Shown: in pieces, positions 20,296 through 30,532 of the stretch | Layout of the letters: every line of letters starts with the position of its first letter | Numbering within the stretch: position 1 is the first letter of the stretch | Origin: Isoetes taiwanensis | Taxonomy: Eukaryota > Streptophyta > Lycopodiopsida > Isoetales > Isoetaceae | Assembly (NCBI GenBank): GCA_021234155.1 | Contig: JAJEKV010000063.1 | Location: 3,409,536-3,473,535, forward strand | DNA length: 64,000 nt | Reading direction: 5' to 3' | Notes under the pieces: model-generated | Databases searched by the model: none | Seen by the model: the letters and a program-made list of their open reading frames with translations, nothing else | Told to the model about the DNA's origin: nothing | Translations under genes and position numbers: made by a program

Positions 20296-22889
20296 CTAAA
20301 TCAAGTTTTTCGAAAGTCTTTCCAAGCATAGCTTCATAATCTTTCTATCTGTCTTAGGCCAAGGCTTGTATCTATGTGTATTCTTCACCAGTAACTTCAT
20401 TTCTTCCTCAGTCTTGGCCTGCAGTATTTCTTCTATCTTTGGGGTGAGTACTGGTAGCACTTCATCATGGACATCCATCTTGAATGCAGGTACCCGCAGA
20501 AATTTCCAGGGACTGCTAAGGTAAGACTTGTACAATGAATCATCAAGAAGCAAAGTCTTACCCGAGAATCTTGGGTATGACTCATATATTTTTCCAAGTG
20601 GCTTCATCATGATCGGACGGCCCAGGGTTTGTTAGGTGGTGAAAAACCGGTTACGCACACATTTTCCCCGTCCCCATACAAATTCAAATCATCCCTCAAA
20701 TCGACATAGTACTTGCACACATCTTCCACATTGGAGAGTTGCATTGATGACCATATACCAACACAACACTTCAGAACAAAGTCTTCAAGAAGAACATACG
20801 CTACGGTCTCGAATATCACTTTCTTTACGCTTAGTGTATGTCATTGTCAATCCCGCTTCCAAGCGTATGTGTTCATTTGCACCAAATGTTTTACCAACAC
20901 ACCATTTAAATCCAAGACAATGAGTTTATCTTTGGGCGGCAAATCAATATTTAGTACGTTGGAACATCCCGAATACCTACACAACAGAATTACTACATGA
21001 ATAAATAGATGAAGATGAAAATGAAAAATGGGTTGAATGTGGAAACCTTTATCAGACAATGAGGATTCTCGACTCCAACAGAATGAACTGTAATCCTACA
21101 ATTAATGCAACAAAAGAAAATCAATAATATTCAATGTTTTAATCAACACTAAGTTGTGGCCTTCTTGCCCAACAATGCCCATACCCCTTTCCGGGTTAGT
21201 AATGGCGTAATCACTTGTTGAAGATCGGGCTCACCAAACTTGAGGGCCCGATTACGCATTTTCTTGAACACACTTCGATATGTGTGGTGTCATGATTGAG
21301 GCCCTTCCGCATCTTTTGCATAGCTACTTCTTGTTCTCTTTCTTGTAGCCCCGAACAACTACTTTGCTATCCTCCACCTTACCCCTCTTTGTTCTTACGC
21401 CCTTTCCTTTTACGCAAATATTGACCAAGTTGCCCTCATCCGATGGAATTACTCCCTCAACTTCCTTAGGTGCTTCGATTATTGGCCTGTCCGTTGTTTT
21501 TTCCACAACCCCAGTCTTTGTGTTTACGACTTCTTCTATAGCTTCTTGGGCGACTTCTTGGGTGGTGGTGGTGGTTCTGTTGTTGCAATCAAATCGATCA
21601 CAATTGATTTGCTCCTATAGGACTTTGCAGGTGTTGTGCATCTTCAAATGGCACCATTGTCCTTCTTTGAACCCTCAACGGTGAGACCTCAATTGCGGAT
21701 CCGGATTAACACATTCTTTTTGGTGTACTATTTGAAGCACACAGCAACATGGCCAAAACCTAGCTTCGTCAAATACACCCTCCGGCACCTTTCGGGGCAA
21801 CCATGAATACATTGTCCTCCTCTCAACAATGAACAACAAGCTATATGATACTCATGTTGGCAATTCGGTGCTAAACTTAACCATAAGCTTTAGTGAATTC
21901 CAGGACCACATCTTAAACATGTATAAAATGAATCTTCCACTAGCAACTTATCTCATTATAATAGTAGAGATGCTAAATGTTCTTGAGGAGTATCCATTTT
22001 CAGCTTCCACAAATTGTTTATGTAGAAATCACGAAGTCTCGTTCTTCTTCGAGAACTTTTAACTCCTCCTCAAGTTTGAGTTTCACGTTTGACCCGCTCA
22101 TTAACGGATGTAGGGGTTCATTGCTTTTTGTACCTTGTTCATTGCCAAGTTTCCATCCGACGGTCGCTCCAAATCTTTAATTTACGCCTCCAACTCACAT
22201 GTTGGATTAAGCGAACTCCTCCGTTTTGTAGCCAAATCATTTGTGGCCTGTCTTAAAACCTGTTTTTTCAGCCTCTTCCAACATCATTTTCTCGTAATTC
22301 AGAGGCCTTCTCATTGCCTTTCAGCTCACTTCCCTCTTTTGCTTCCATTCTTTGTGATAAGTAAAAGCGATATTCCAATCTCCTGACTTTGCATTCTCTG
22401 AAAGGTTTTTATGTTTTCATCACATGCACCGACCTCATTTGATCCAAATTGCCACCTTTGGCTTTGCCTTCATTTCCGAGTTTTCCTAACATGTGCTACA
22501 ACATGCGCCTCTGTTTTTACTTGTCTATTGTTGTGGTATCTTTGACATTGCACGCAACAAAATGCAGCCCGGTTTTTTGTGTTCCTCAGGTGCAAGTATT
22601 GATCTAGTGCAATTTTCAAACGCAAAAGCAAAGGGCCAGGTTGCTTTCTTACTTATTTGTTGTGACAATTCTTGTAGATTTTTCGGCAGAGTGTTTCCAA
22701 CTTCTCTTGAAGATGCTCCTTTGCACAGTGCCATTTTATCTTTCCCTTGTTCAACTTCTTTGTCCAAACAGAATCCCAATCTCGATCCGTGACATTATTT
22801 TCCAACCAAGCTTCTTCCTCGTGGGGCTTCACCCCCGAATTGCACAGACCTCTGATGGTGTGAAAATCATCCGCGCTCCATGCCTCCAT
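20296..22889 (-). pseudogene. FCP1/HAD-type phosphatase-like gene in transposon
   Basis: This is a multi-exon minus-strand gene. The likely start is ATG at 22889 (MEAWSADDFHTIRG), 148 bases inside the right end of the transposon. The first exon includes WLENNVTDRDWDSVW and a Lys-rich helix, and may end at a GTAAGA donor near 22650. Middle exons are hard to define; 21670-21320 gives a basic segment with KGKGVRTKRGKVEDSKVVVR. The C-terminal part, 20975-20296, is an FCP1-homology (small CTD phosphatase) domain: DKLIVLDLNGVLV, VGIWSSMQLSNVEDVCKYYV, GKTLLLDDSLYKSYLSSPW and a final charged helix. The first motif is DLNGV where active phosphatases have D-x-D-G-T/V, so the second Asp is Asn. Small frame breaks occur near 20850 and 20610. 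A few plant proteins carry a similar DLNG form, so loss of activity is likely but not certain. Confidence 0.7.
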
Positions 22890-23037
22890 CGTCAACAGTG
22901 AAACACTGATCTGAGTTTTTGCGCCCAGGGGGAAAGGAGGGAGAAGGGCGTGACGGGCTTCGACGTCCGCGAGTTTTAGCACTTAAAGTGCTTAAACGCT
23001 TCGCCAAAAGTTGTACCCCACTAGCGATTTTACACCC

Positions 23038-24906
23038 ATTTCCCGCATACTTGGTCTAGTACGTGGATTCTCATTTGTGCACAACAACGCTAGCCTCAGA
23101 ACAGTAAGTATTTCCTCTTCTTCCTTTCCTTGATAATCCCTTATCCTGGGGTCAAGGACCTCGTCAACAGACTCTGTTTGCTGGATAACAAGCCTAACAC
23201 ACTTCCCTAAATCCACATCTTCTGAAGAACTGGAATCAACAGTTTTTTCCGGTAATTAGTTCTAGAAGCACCATTCTGAAGGCATAAACATCAACTTTTT
23301 CGTTCACCTTCATAGTGTAATAATAGTCTGTCAGGGAAATTATGCATGTTAAATGAAAATTTAAAATTTCAGAGATATTTTGAGGTCTCTGGACTTACCT
23401 CGTGCTATGTATCCGTATGTGCCAACAATAATTATAATAGATACAGATAATCCATCTTTGTCAATCAATTTTGCTATTCCGAAGTTTGTGATGCAAGGCT
23501 CCATGTTAGAGTGTAACAACATATTGCTGGATTTGATGTCACGATGAATAATCTGGGGATGAATATCATGGTGCAGGTATGCCAATCTATGTGCAGTGCC
23601 TAATGCAATGTTGTATCTTGTTTTTCAATCAAGAGCAAGTGTCCTATGCAGAGCATCTCTGAGGCTTCCTACTTCCATGTACTCATATATGATTTAACCA
23701 ATTCCATTCTAGGCTGAGTACTCAATGATGTTTATTAGATTTCTATGTTGTAACTTGCCTACAGTTTCTAACTCCCTTTCAAATGTTGCTCCTACTGTCT
23801 TTTTTGGATAGCTTCAGTTTTGTTACTGCAAGTTATTGTCTAGATCTGCTAAGGACTTTTTATATTAATCCATATGCACCTTTTCCTACAACATTATTTG
23901 TGGCATGCAATACTTCCGTTGCAGACGGTTTCCTGGAACCGTTGATAAAGAATACTCTTGCTTTGCCTTTCTGGCACAATGAGACTATTGTTGTATAAAC
24001 AATTAAAAGACAAAGTGCAATTGCTCCAAGAATTATCCCAGCAAGAATGCCTTTTTTAGCCCCTTTTTTCTTTTTCTGATGTAGTCACAGTGCAGGATGT
24101 ATTTGAAGTGCACAACTTCTGGTTGCTAGCAAATGACAGAGGATAAGAAATCAGGAACCCTTTCCATGATTGGGGAACATCTTCTAATAAATTGTTATAT
24201 GAGACATCTACACATATCAGCTTTGCCATGTGATCTTCTAACTTGTTATGTCACAAGTCCATCTGTTCAAGTGAAATATGTCTAATTCAGCCGGTATATT
24301 CCCAGTCAGCTTATTGTAACTTAGATTAAGCATATTTAAATGCAAGTGCTCAATTTCTCGAGGTATGGAACCTTCCAGTTCGTTATCTCCCATTCTCACC
24401 TCCACAAGAGAGAGATTGCAACAAAAAAAAAAATAAAACTTGGGATTTCGTCTGCCAGTCTATTCCCTTCAAGGATTAGAGTTTCCAAAATTTTGAGACT
24501 ATTCATCTCTTGTGGGAGATTGCATGCAAGAAGGTTATTGCTCAAGTCCAGATAGACCATTTCTGTGCAGTTGGCAAACTCTCTGGTGGAATCTTAGATC
24601 CATTTACCAAGTTAAAAGAGATGTCCATATATTCCAGTTTTGATTGTGAGCAAAATCTAATTTTTGAAGTTCTTGAAGAGCAGATATTTGGGAGGAAATA
24701 CTTTCACTTGGAGATGGGCAGGAGAGATTAAGAGCACTAACCATGAGGCCATCGGTGTGGCAGGAAATACCGACCCACAAGCACGGACTAGAATCAGAGG
24801 CATTCCAAGAGTGTAGCACATCTGTGGGATTTGCAACAACAATTGAAAAAGCTCTCTTGATCAAAATGGAAACGTTTGCAGAAACAAGCCATCTAGTTTT
24901 GTACAA
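23038..24906 (-). pseudogene. LRR receptor-like kinase, main part
   Basis: Reading leftwards from 24906, the N-terminal cap gives DVLHSWNASDSSPCLWVGIS, then about five leucine-rich repeats (for example NMLNLSYNKLTGNIPAEL), a transmembrane segment near 24050-23980 (ILAGIILGAIALCLLIVY), and a kinase domain with ATEVLHATNNVVGKGAYG, IIHRDIKSSN, GTYGYIA and PRTRPSMREM. It would have been a plasma-membrane receptor kinase related to subfamily XI/XII types. Breaks: frameshifts around 24090 and in the P-loop region 23600-23900; the Mg-binding DFG is NFG (23478-23486); an extra A in ITGK near 23250 shifts the frame; and a 7.66-kb transposon cuts the C terminus at 23037. An intron follows GTYGYIA. It is clearly non-functional. 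Confidence 0.9.
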
Positions 24907-24929
24907 TATTGTCTCCTTAAATCAGAGGT

Positions 24930-25120
24930 TATCTTGATAATCTTCTGAATTGCATCAGCCCGTTATAGTTGAACCTAGTTCACATCATGGGGGATGTGTC
25001 CATTCACATTCTCGTTCATCAGAAAGAGTGGCTAAAATGTCAGACCCAACAGGCGCAGATAAATGCCTTCATATTTTGACTTCAAGTCTTGACATTGCCC
25101 TCATTCTCTATAGTTGTCTA
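24930..25120. other. Upstream flank of the receptor-kinase pseudogene
   Basis: No gene is seen. The stretch ends in GTCTA (25116-25120), the left target duplication of the Copia element. Confidence 0.5.
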
Positions 25121-25672
25121 TGTTGGAGTTCATATCACAATTTGTTTATTAATCTTTAAGTGCATATAGTAGAAGACCACAGACAATATCTGTACATACT
25201 TGAGAAGACAGAGAAATGATCTAAGGTTGAAGTCAGAAGGATAAGAGCAGGCATTTGTAGATATGCTCAGATTCATATTTGATCTAAGCAAATGAAAGAG
25301 TTCTTAGGTTTAGCAATTGACCTAAGAAAATGATATATTCCTATGGTTATTTGTTAATCATTGAAAAACAGTTGCGAACCATTGAATTAAAACAGGGGAA
25401 TATTCGAAGCCTCGACGAGATGCTTGCAGCCAAATTTGGTTTGAACTGGCTCGGTCCAATGCAAAACAAACATGAAGATTGTGTTGAATCTGAAAACCTG
25501 CTAGCGGTCTGGCATCACCGCCAGACTGCTAAGATTAAAAGAAGATGTAAGATAGGTTATAATTCAGTTGGTGCCACGGTGAGCAGATTGATTCGAAACT
25601 GTGGAAAGATCAAAGATAAAAGGGTTTTGTGAATTGAATCTATATTGCTACAGTATCTATTATAGTTCTAAA
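25121..25672 (+). repeat. 5' LTR, first part
   Basis: Matches 36475-37026 of the 3' LTR and ends at the A after which the Helitron begins. Both LTRs hold an open frame starting MIYSYGYLL (25330-25632 here, 36684-36935 in the 3' copy) of 100 and 83 codons, with many amino-acid differences and a length change caused by an indel. It is probably not a protein gene. Confidence 0.93.
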
Positions 25673-26490
25673 CTAGAAACGTGTGCCCGGCGATGCCGGG
25701 CATTAGTCATGGATGTGTGAAATGAGTCGAGGTGATAAAATTTGAAAGTGTTGTAAAATATGTAGATGTAATCATACTCCTAGGTTAATATATGAAGGGC
25801 ATTGTGTGTATGTATGTGGCCTGGCCTGCATACGATTGAACAAAAGGCATAGGAGGGTGGAAGGGAAGGACCTTAAGATTTATATTCTTATTTATCTCAA
25901 AATCAATTAACCGAATAATTTAAGGAGTAGATTTTGTATATCACATATACGTATCTACAACTTTAAAATTTTTGGGTACATAGAGAGCATATAGTCTTAG
26001 AAATATTGTTAGCTAGCACATCAAATTAGAGAGAAATCCCTTTGAGTAATGTATGTCGGAATAAAAGTGGTTAATACATAGTTTAACTGTATTAAAAAAA
26101 AGAGCGTAATTTCTATAGGTGCAATGGTGTTTGGAGCTGCAAAAGAGTTAAGATAGATACAGAATGGTTAGGGCAAATATTTTTTTCACAAAGGGTCATT
26201 TATGATATAGAAATACAATGCTTAGGGCAAATATTTTATGCACAAATTGCGTCTTCCATTGGCTCTATAGTTTAGCATGCTTCGTCCTTTAATCTGAAAT
26301 TGAAAACATTTATTTGATAATAGATAGATAGCATATGTAGGGTATGTGTTAACTTGGTTATCGATAAAAGGTTCTAGATTTAAACATTAAATATAAATTT
26401 ATTCAACAAATGTTCGCCTACTTCAAAGTTCTAAACATGTCAAAATTCTATGCTAAACACATCCCGAAAATTATGCATGAAATCAGATTT

Positions 26491-26598
26491 ACACAAAGTA
26501 ATTCTTAAGCACCTCTTTTCCCCAAGAGGCAAGTCAAAACAATTGACACAAAGTAATTCTTAAGCACCTCTTTCCCCAAGAGGCAAGTCAAAACAATT
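26491..26598. repeat. Two-copy tandem repeat in Helitron
   Basis: The unit starting ACACAAAGTAATTCTTAAGC and ending AAGTCAAAACAATT occurs twice back to back (about 54 bases each), with one T inserted or lost in the CTTTTCCCC run. Confidence 0.9.
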
Positions 26599-27399
26599 CT
26601 TTGATCTCAGAACCCTTGTCCACATTATAGCACTCCAACAAAGATATTAAGAATGCTATTATGGGGTTTCCTTTGGGATTCATGTCTTGATCGCATCATG
26701 TTGAAACATTTGAAATTGGGAGATCAAGCTATGGAAATTTCTAAACTATGACAACTCTATGCTTTTAAATTGCTTAGCTCTATTTGAACAGAGCTAATCT
26801 CTAGAAAGCATATGCACTTGCAAAATGGACACGTCTAACTTTAATGTTTTTAGAAATTTTTCCTTGGTCATAGGTTTTCCAAAATCCAAAGAATTAATGT
26901 TGAGCAACTTCATCAATATAATGTTTCACCTTGAATTACTCGCAACATTTAGCTATTGTAATCCCCTTGGAGTGACAAACTTTTTCTTAATTCCTGGATC
27001 ATATAGGGGCTCTTTGCTAGCTGCATTGTTACATTCTTCAAGTGGCCAGACGACAAAGTATAGTTTTGTTGTGCTCTTTTCCTTATATTGAATCCCATAG
27101 ACCCGCTGGTGCCCGTGGACGGCATGTTTCAAACATGCATGTTGTCCATGGCATGCTTATATTACATTCTCAATCGCCACGCTAAATTGGAAAAATAAAT
27201 CTATATGCTAATCTTTCTCTGCAAAGGTAGCAAGGGCAGGATGCACCTGTCAAGTTGCAGAACTACCTCCCAAAAGACAAACCTGCATTATAGAATAGAC
27301 TTGAAGATATTAGAGATTAAATGCACAGCAATAAGAATGCAGTTGCAACATACCATCGAAATGTGCCACCATCTTGCAGATGATCTTATTTATTTACCA

Positions 27400-29240
27400 T
27401 TTCAAAAGACAAATCTCTATGCTAAACTCTCTTTGCATGGGCAGTAAGGAGGAAAGAAAGTACCTTGGAGTGCGAAAATTGTAGAACATTAACTTCATGA
27501 TGGATGCTCTATATGATTTGCGTATACTGATTTGAACCAGTCTGCAATAGTTCATCTGAAGAATGGACATGTACCTGGTGAAGAAGTATTTCAAGTATGT
27601 ATATCAAACAAAAGATGGCAAAATTTCCCCACTCATACATAAAACAAAGGAAAAAGGAAAATTGCACACACTACTTAAAGCATACCAGTTGTATGAAAGC
27701 ATGGCAGACACTATATGACTTCTTTGCGCACATGATGCAAATTGCCAGAAATAGCTGCTTGAACATTACCAGAATAATGTGCTTCCACATAATGAATGGT
27801 ATCCCAAAGTAGATGACAAAATCTGCAACCACAAGGATTAAAAAAATTTGATCATTGGGATGGTTGGGAAAGAAGAAACATCATTAAATTTTATGCTTTG
27901 GTATAAATTCTTCATTGATATGCAATATCTACAGTCATGGACAAAAGGACAACAAAAAATGATGGTATTCAAAACAACATAAAAAAAGACGCAGCAATAT
28001 ACATGTATAGTCTGCTCTATTAGAGAAAGTACAAAATGTGAAAGCCCTATCTCAAAGCCCTGCTTCTATTAAACATGCAACGATGAGCATCTCAAGCATG
28101 CAGCACAAAAGAAAAAGTGAAATCATCAAAATTGCTCAGAATAGATAATTGCCCTTTGTGCTCACGGGAATAACAATGCTAGCAAGGGTTTCTAGATCAA
28201 TTTAAAGATTTTGAAAAGCACAAAACATTTTGTAACATACATAAGCAAAAATAATTCATACCTTGCGATTCTGGAACAATACATAATAAGCAATGCCATG
28301 ACTCTCCACGTAAAAGTCTAGTTGTGCAATATGCTGAAAAAAATAGTATCTATGCTGTGTCTGTAAACATAAAAGAAAAAACAATAAATTCAGAAGTCAT
28401 TGTATTTACATGTTCTCATGTATTAGACGAAAAAACAAAACGATGAGAGGAGTGAAATAGTACCTCCATAGCTTGATCTGCATTGCTCTATCCTTATCAA
28501 TCCAGTTCTCTAGAGGACGCTCATAAATGGAACCTTATACAGTAAAAAAAAGAATGACTAAGAGAGAGCAAACTTAAAGAGAGAAGTATTCATAGAAAAC
28601 CTTAGAAGAAGACGAAATGAGGAGAAACATGAAATCCCTATTTAAGCAAAAAAACTCCAGTTGAATCTGTTGCATCTTGTCCTATACACCACCATTGGTA
28701 TTGCTTACGACAAAAGAAAAACTTCCGCAATAGAATGTTTGCTTTTTATCAGGTTGTTGCAGGATACCAATTCTTCAGACACAATCCCTAGAAAGAGACT
28801 AAGCAAGTTCATTCAACGAATCTTCATAAATAAAAGAAGGATCATGAAAACAACATCTTACGAAAACCCTACTTTTGACTAAGGATCTTGAAGCAACTAC
28901 ATGTCCACCTGTTATCTGTATATGGATATTATTAGAGGTAATATTTTCACTTAATGGAAGCTATTAACATTTTCACTGAAGTGTTATAGAATAAGAATTA
29001 AAACAAAAGAAGAACTTAGCAAGATTGTGCCACTTCAATCACACCTCATAAAAGGCAAAATAGCGGTAAACCAGCAATTTCTCTGCCTAGCTCAGTATAT
29101 TTTGCAGCCAGGAACTGGTAGATTTATTCATTTTTGATACCTACCAGATATATTGGATACGCTAGCAACACAAATAAAAGTGTGAACCACCCATATGTTG
29201 TGGACCAATCTAAATTCTTCTATATGGTCTCTGTTAGCTG
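27400..29240 (-). pseudogene. Exon-like fragments of unidentified gene(s) in Helitron
   Basis: Several short minus-strand open stretches have plausible GT/AG borders. Near 29225-29150: WSTTYGWFTLLFVLLAYPIY, a membrane-like helix before a GTAGGT donor. Near 28540-28465: SIYERPLENWIDKDRAMQIK before GTAC. Near 28355-28260: YYFFQHIAQLDFYVESHGIA, ending at GTATGA. Near 27815-27760: VIYFGIPFIMWKHIIL after GTTGCAG. Near 27590-27470: MNYCRLVQISIRKSYRAS before GTAC. All lie on the strand of Helitron sense, as expected for captured exons. I do not recognise the protein and cannot say whether they come from one gene. Confidence 0.4.
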
Positions 29241-29640
29241 CATTTCATTATGTTATTTTCTCCACATACAGATGAACATCAGTGTATAATATTTAAAAAT
29301 CCTAAGAAATTCAATAGAACAGTGTATAAAGCTTACGGGATACCATGAATCAAATGGGGTTGGCTTTCAACATGCAAGAATCAAATGCTTCAGCTTGAAA
29401 AGCTCAAAGCCCAGACCGCACCTACGACAGCATTACAAAAAGGACTGCTGACGCTGCAATAACAGATGGTGGAAAGGCCAGAAAAGAGATGTCTGCACAT
29501 CCTCACAATAAAATATTAGGTAAGCATTCGGAAGGAAATGGCTCTGCCTTTCTTGCCCACAAATCATCACCTTTCAACCTGCATTTCCTTCATAAATCGT
29601 CAAAACCAAGCGTGTGCATGTAATAAGAAAAAGGTGTTAC

Positions 29641-29940
29641 GGCACTGATTCTCCACTCCAGAGTACTCGGGACCAATAGCTCCATGACTAATCAGTTGGC
29701 TGTAGTTTTTGTTGGAAAATCTTTGTGACACTCCACCAGCTACTTCCCCTTTCATCAAACTTTCAAGCTGCCATAGCTGCAAGTTCAGGATTTTCTTTGG
29801 TTAGACATGAGTATAGTTGAAAGGCATCCATTTGTGAAAGGAACGCCTTACCTCAATATATCCTAGATTCTCAGGATCTAGCTCTTCCATAAATAATCGT
29901 TCTGTATAAAGATTGAAATGCTTCGGCATCCTACGTTACA
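29641..29940 (-). pseudogene. RBOH-like: Captured RBOH (NADPH oxidase) exon fragments
   Basis: Two minus-strand exons fit a plant respiratory burst oxidase homolog. The first (about 29930-29852) ends MEELDPENLGYIE at a GTAAGG donor. The second (29776-29641) follows an ACTTGCAG acceptor and starts LWQLESLMKGEVAGG, continuing NKNYSQLISHGA. MEELDP-NLGYIELWQLE is a hallmark of the region after the EF-hands in RBOH proteins. Upstream of MEELDP the expected Ala-Glu-rich sequence is in another frame, so at least one base has been lost. No heme-binding, FAD or NADPH regions are present. The fragment lies within the Helitron and points in its sense direction, so it is best read as gene capture rather than a local RBOH gene. 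Confidence 0.75.
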
Positions 29941-30196
29941 TGCGCTCCTCTGAGGCGGAATGCCAAAACGTAGATAGGCAAGCATAGACAGGCTGTAGAC
30001 GAAAAATGAAAATTCAAAATTGGTGTTGCTGCATCCCGCAAGAGGGAGAATGCACGATCTTGCAGAGGCCCGCAGAGGACCCAGCTCAAGAACCAGTTGC
30101 GCAGGCACAGAGAGCATGGAGTGCAAGAAAAGATTTGCATAAAATTGGCATTCAATGCCGACAACCTGCGTCCCGCAAGGGGACATGCAACCGGAG

Positions 30197-30234
30197 AGGG
30201 AACGCCGCATGCGGCGTAAGATGCGGCGTTCCCT
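30197..30234. repeat. 14-bp inverted repeat near Helitron 5' end
   Basis: AGGGAACGCCGCAT (30197-30210) and ATGCGGCGTTCCCT (30221-30234) are perfect inverted copies separated by 10 bases, ending 39 bases from the 5' terminus of the Helitron. The arms are much more GC-rich than the surroundings. Confidence 0.9.
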
Positions 30235-30273
30235 GGCACAATTCCCAACACGCTCCCAAAATAAAAAAGAAGA

Positions 30274-30505
30274 TGAACAAAGGTGCATTATTCTTTGAGC
30301 CAACGGTTTTGTATGATTTGCTAAGTTGAATTTATTAATGTGCCTATACTAAGAGATTGGGATTGATCTAAGAAATAGATGTAATATGAGGTGTTCTTTG
30401 GACATTAAGAATTAATGTCTTTATGTGGTCATAAATTGTTGTGAAACAATGGTTGCATTGTTCTAAGTGAATATTTGTTTTATTCTTGACTCTGAATTTC
30501 TTACA
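30274..30505 (+). repeat. 5' LTR, second part
   Basis: Matches 37025-37256 of the 3' LTR with three visible substitutions and ends TTCTTACA directly before the primer-binding site. Confidence 0.93.
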
Positions 30506-30506
30506 T

Positions 30507-30518
30507 TGATATCAGAGC
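30507..30518 (+). promoter_or_regulatory. tRNA-iMet primer-binding site of Copia
   Basis: TGATATCAGAGC follows the LTR end by one base. It matches the usual plant Copia site TGGTATCAGAGC, complementary to the 3' end of initiator-Met tRNA, at 11 of 12 positions. Confidence 0.9.
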
Positions 30519-30532
30519 AGGGTTAAGATAGA

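Larger units (their letters stand above)
15378..23037. mobile_element. 7.66-kb DNA transposon, GGGTGYAAA termini, 4-bp TSD
   Basis: The left end begins GGGTGCAAAATCGGTACTGG. The right end, read in reverse complement, begins GGGTGTAAAATCGCTAGTGG, so the inverted ends match at 17 of the first 20 positions. ATTT flanks both sides (15374-15377 and 23038-23041). The insertion interrupts a receptor-kinase reading frame precisely, which fixes both boundaries independently of the repeats. Subterminal AAGTGCTTAAA motifs lie inside both ends (15430-15440 and about 22986-22996). Contents: a transposase relic on + (about 15770-18200), a module at 18838-19310 also found near 39.7 kb, purine-rich repeats, and a phosphatase-like gene on - (22889-20296). 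A 4-bp duplication with this transposase type suggests the Sola group; that placement is from memory and needs a search. Confidence 0.88.
25673..30273 (-). mobile_element. Non-autonomous Helitron, 4.6 kb
   Basis: On the minus strand the element starts TCTTCTTTTTTATTTTGGG (TC start, 30273 downwards) and ends CTAG (25676-25673). A perfect hairpin, GCCCGGC-ATC-GCCGGGC (25701-25685), lies 8 bases before the CTAG. It sits exactly between an A (25672) and a T (30274), with no target duplication; the uninterrupted site is visible in the 3' LTR as GAAATGAACAAAGG. This is the full Helitron signature and the empty site is in the same window. No Rep/helicase gene is present. Inside it are minus-strand exon fragments, including pieces of an NADPH oxidase gene, and a 54-base tandem duplication (about 26491-26598). 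Confidence 0.95.

Noticed and set aside
20636..21000. Plus-strand frames of 95 codons at 20636-20923 and 20713-21000
   Set aside because: They are antisense shadows of the FCP1-like domain on the minus strand.
29641..29940. A local functional RBOH gene
   Set aside because: Only two exons are present, upstream frame is broken, and the fragment lies wholly inside a Helitron.
25673..30273. A CRISPR-like or bacterial insertion interpretation of the repeats
   Set aside because: The sequence has plant introns and Helitron ends; no regular repeat-spacer array exists in the window.
29878..30303. A 141-codon minus-strand frame at the Helitron 5' end
   Set aside because: It runs across the Helitron boundary region, the inverted repeat and an RBOH exon in the wrong frame, and has no motif.
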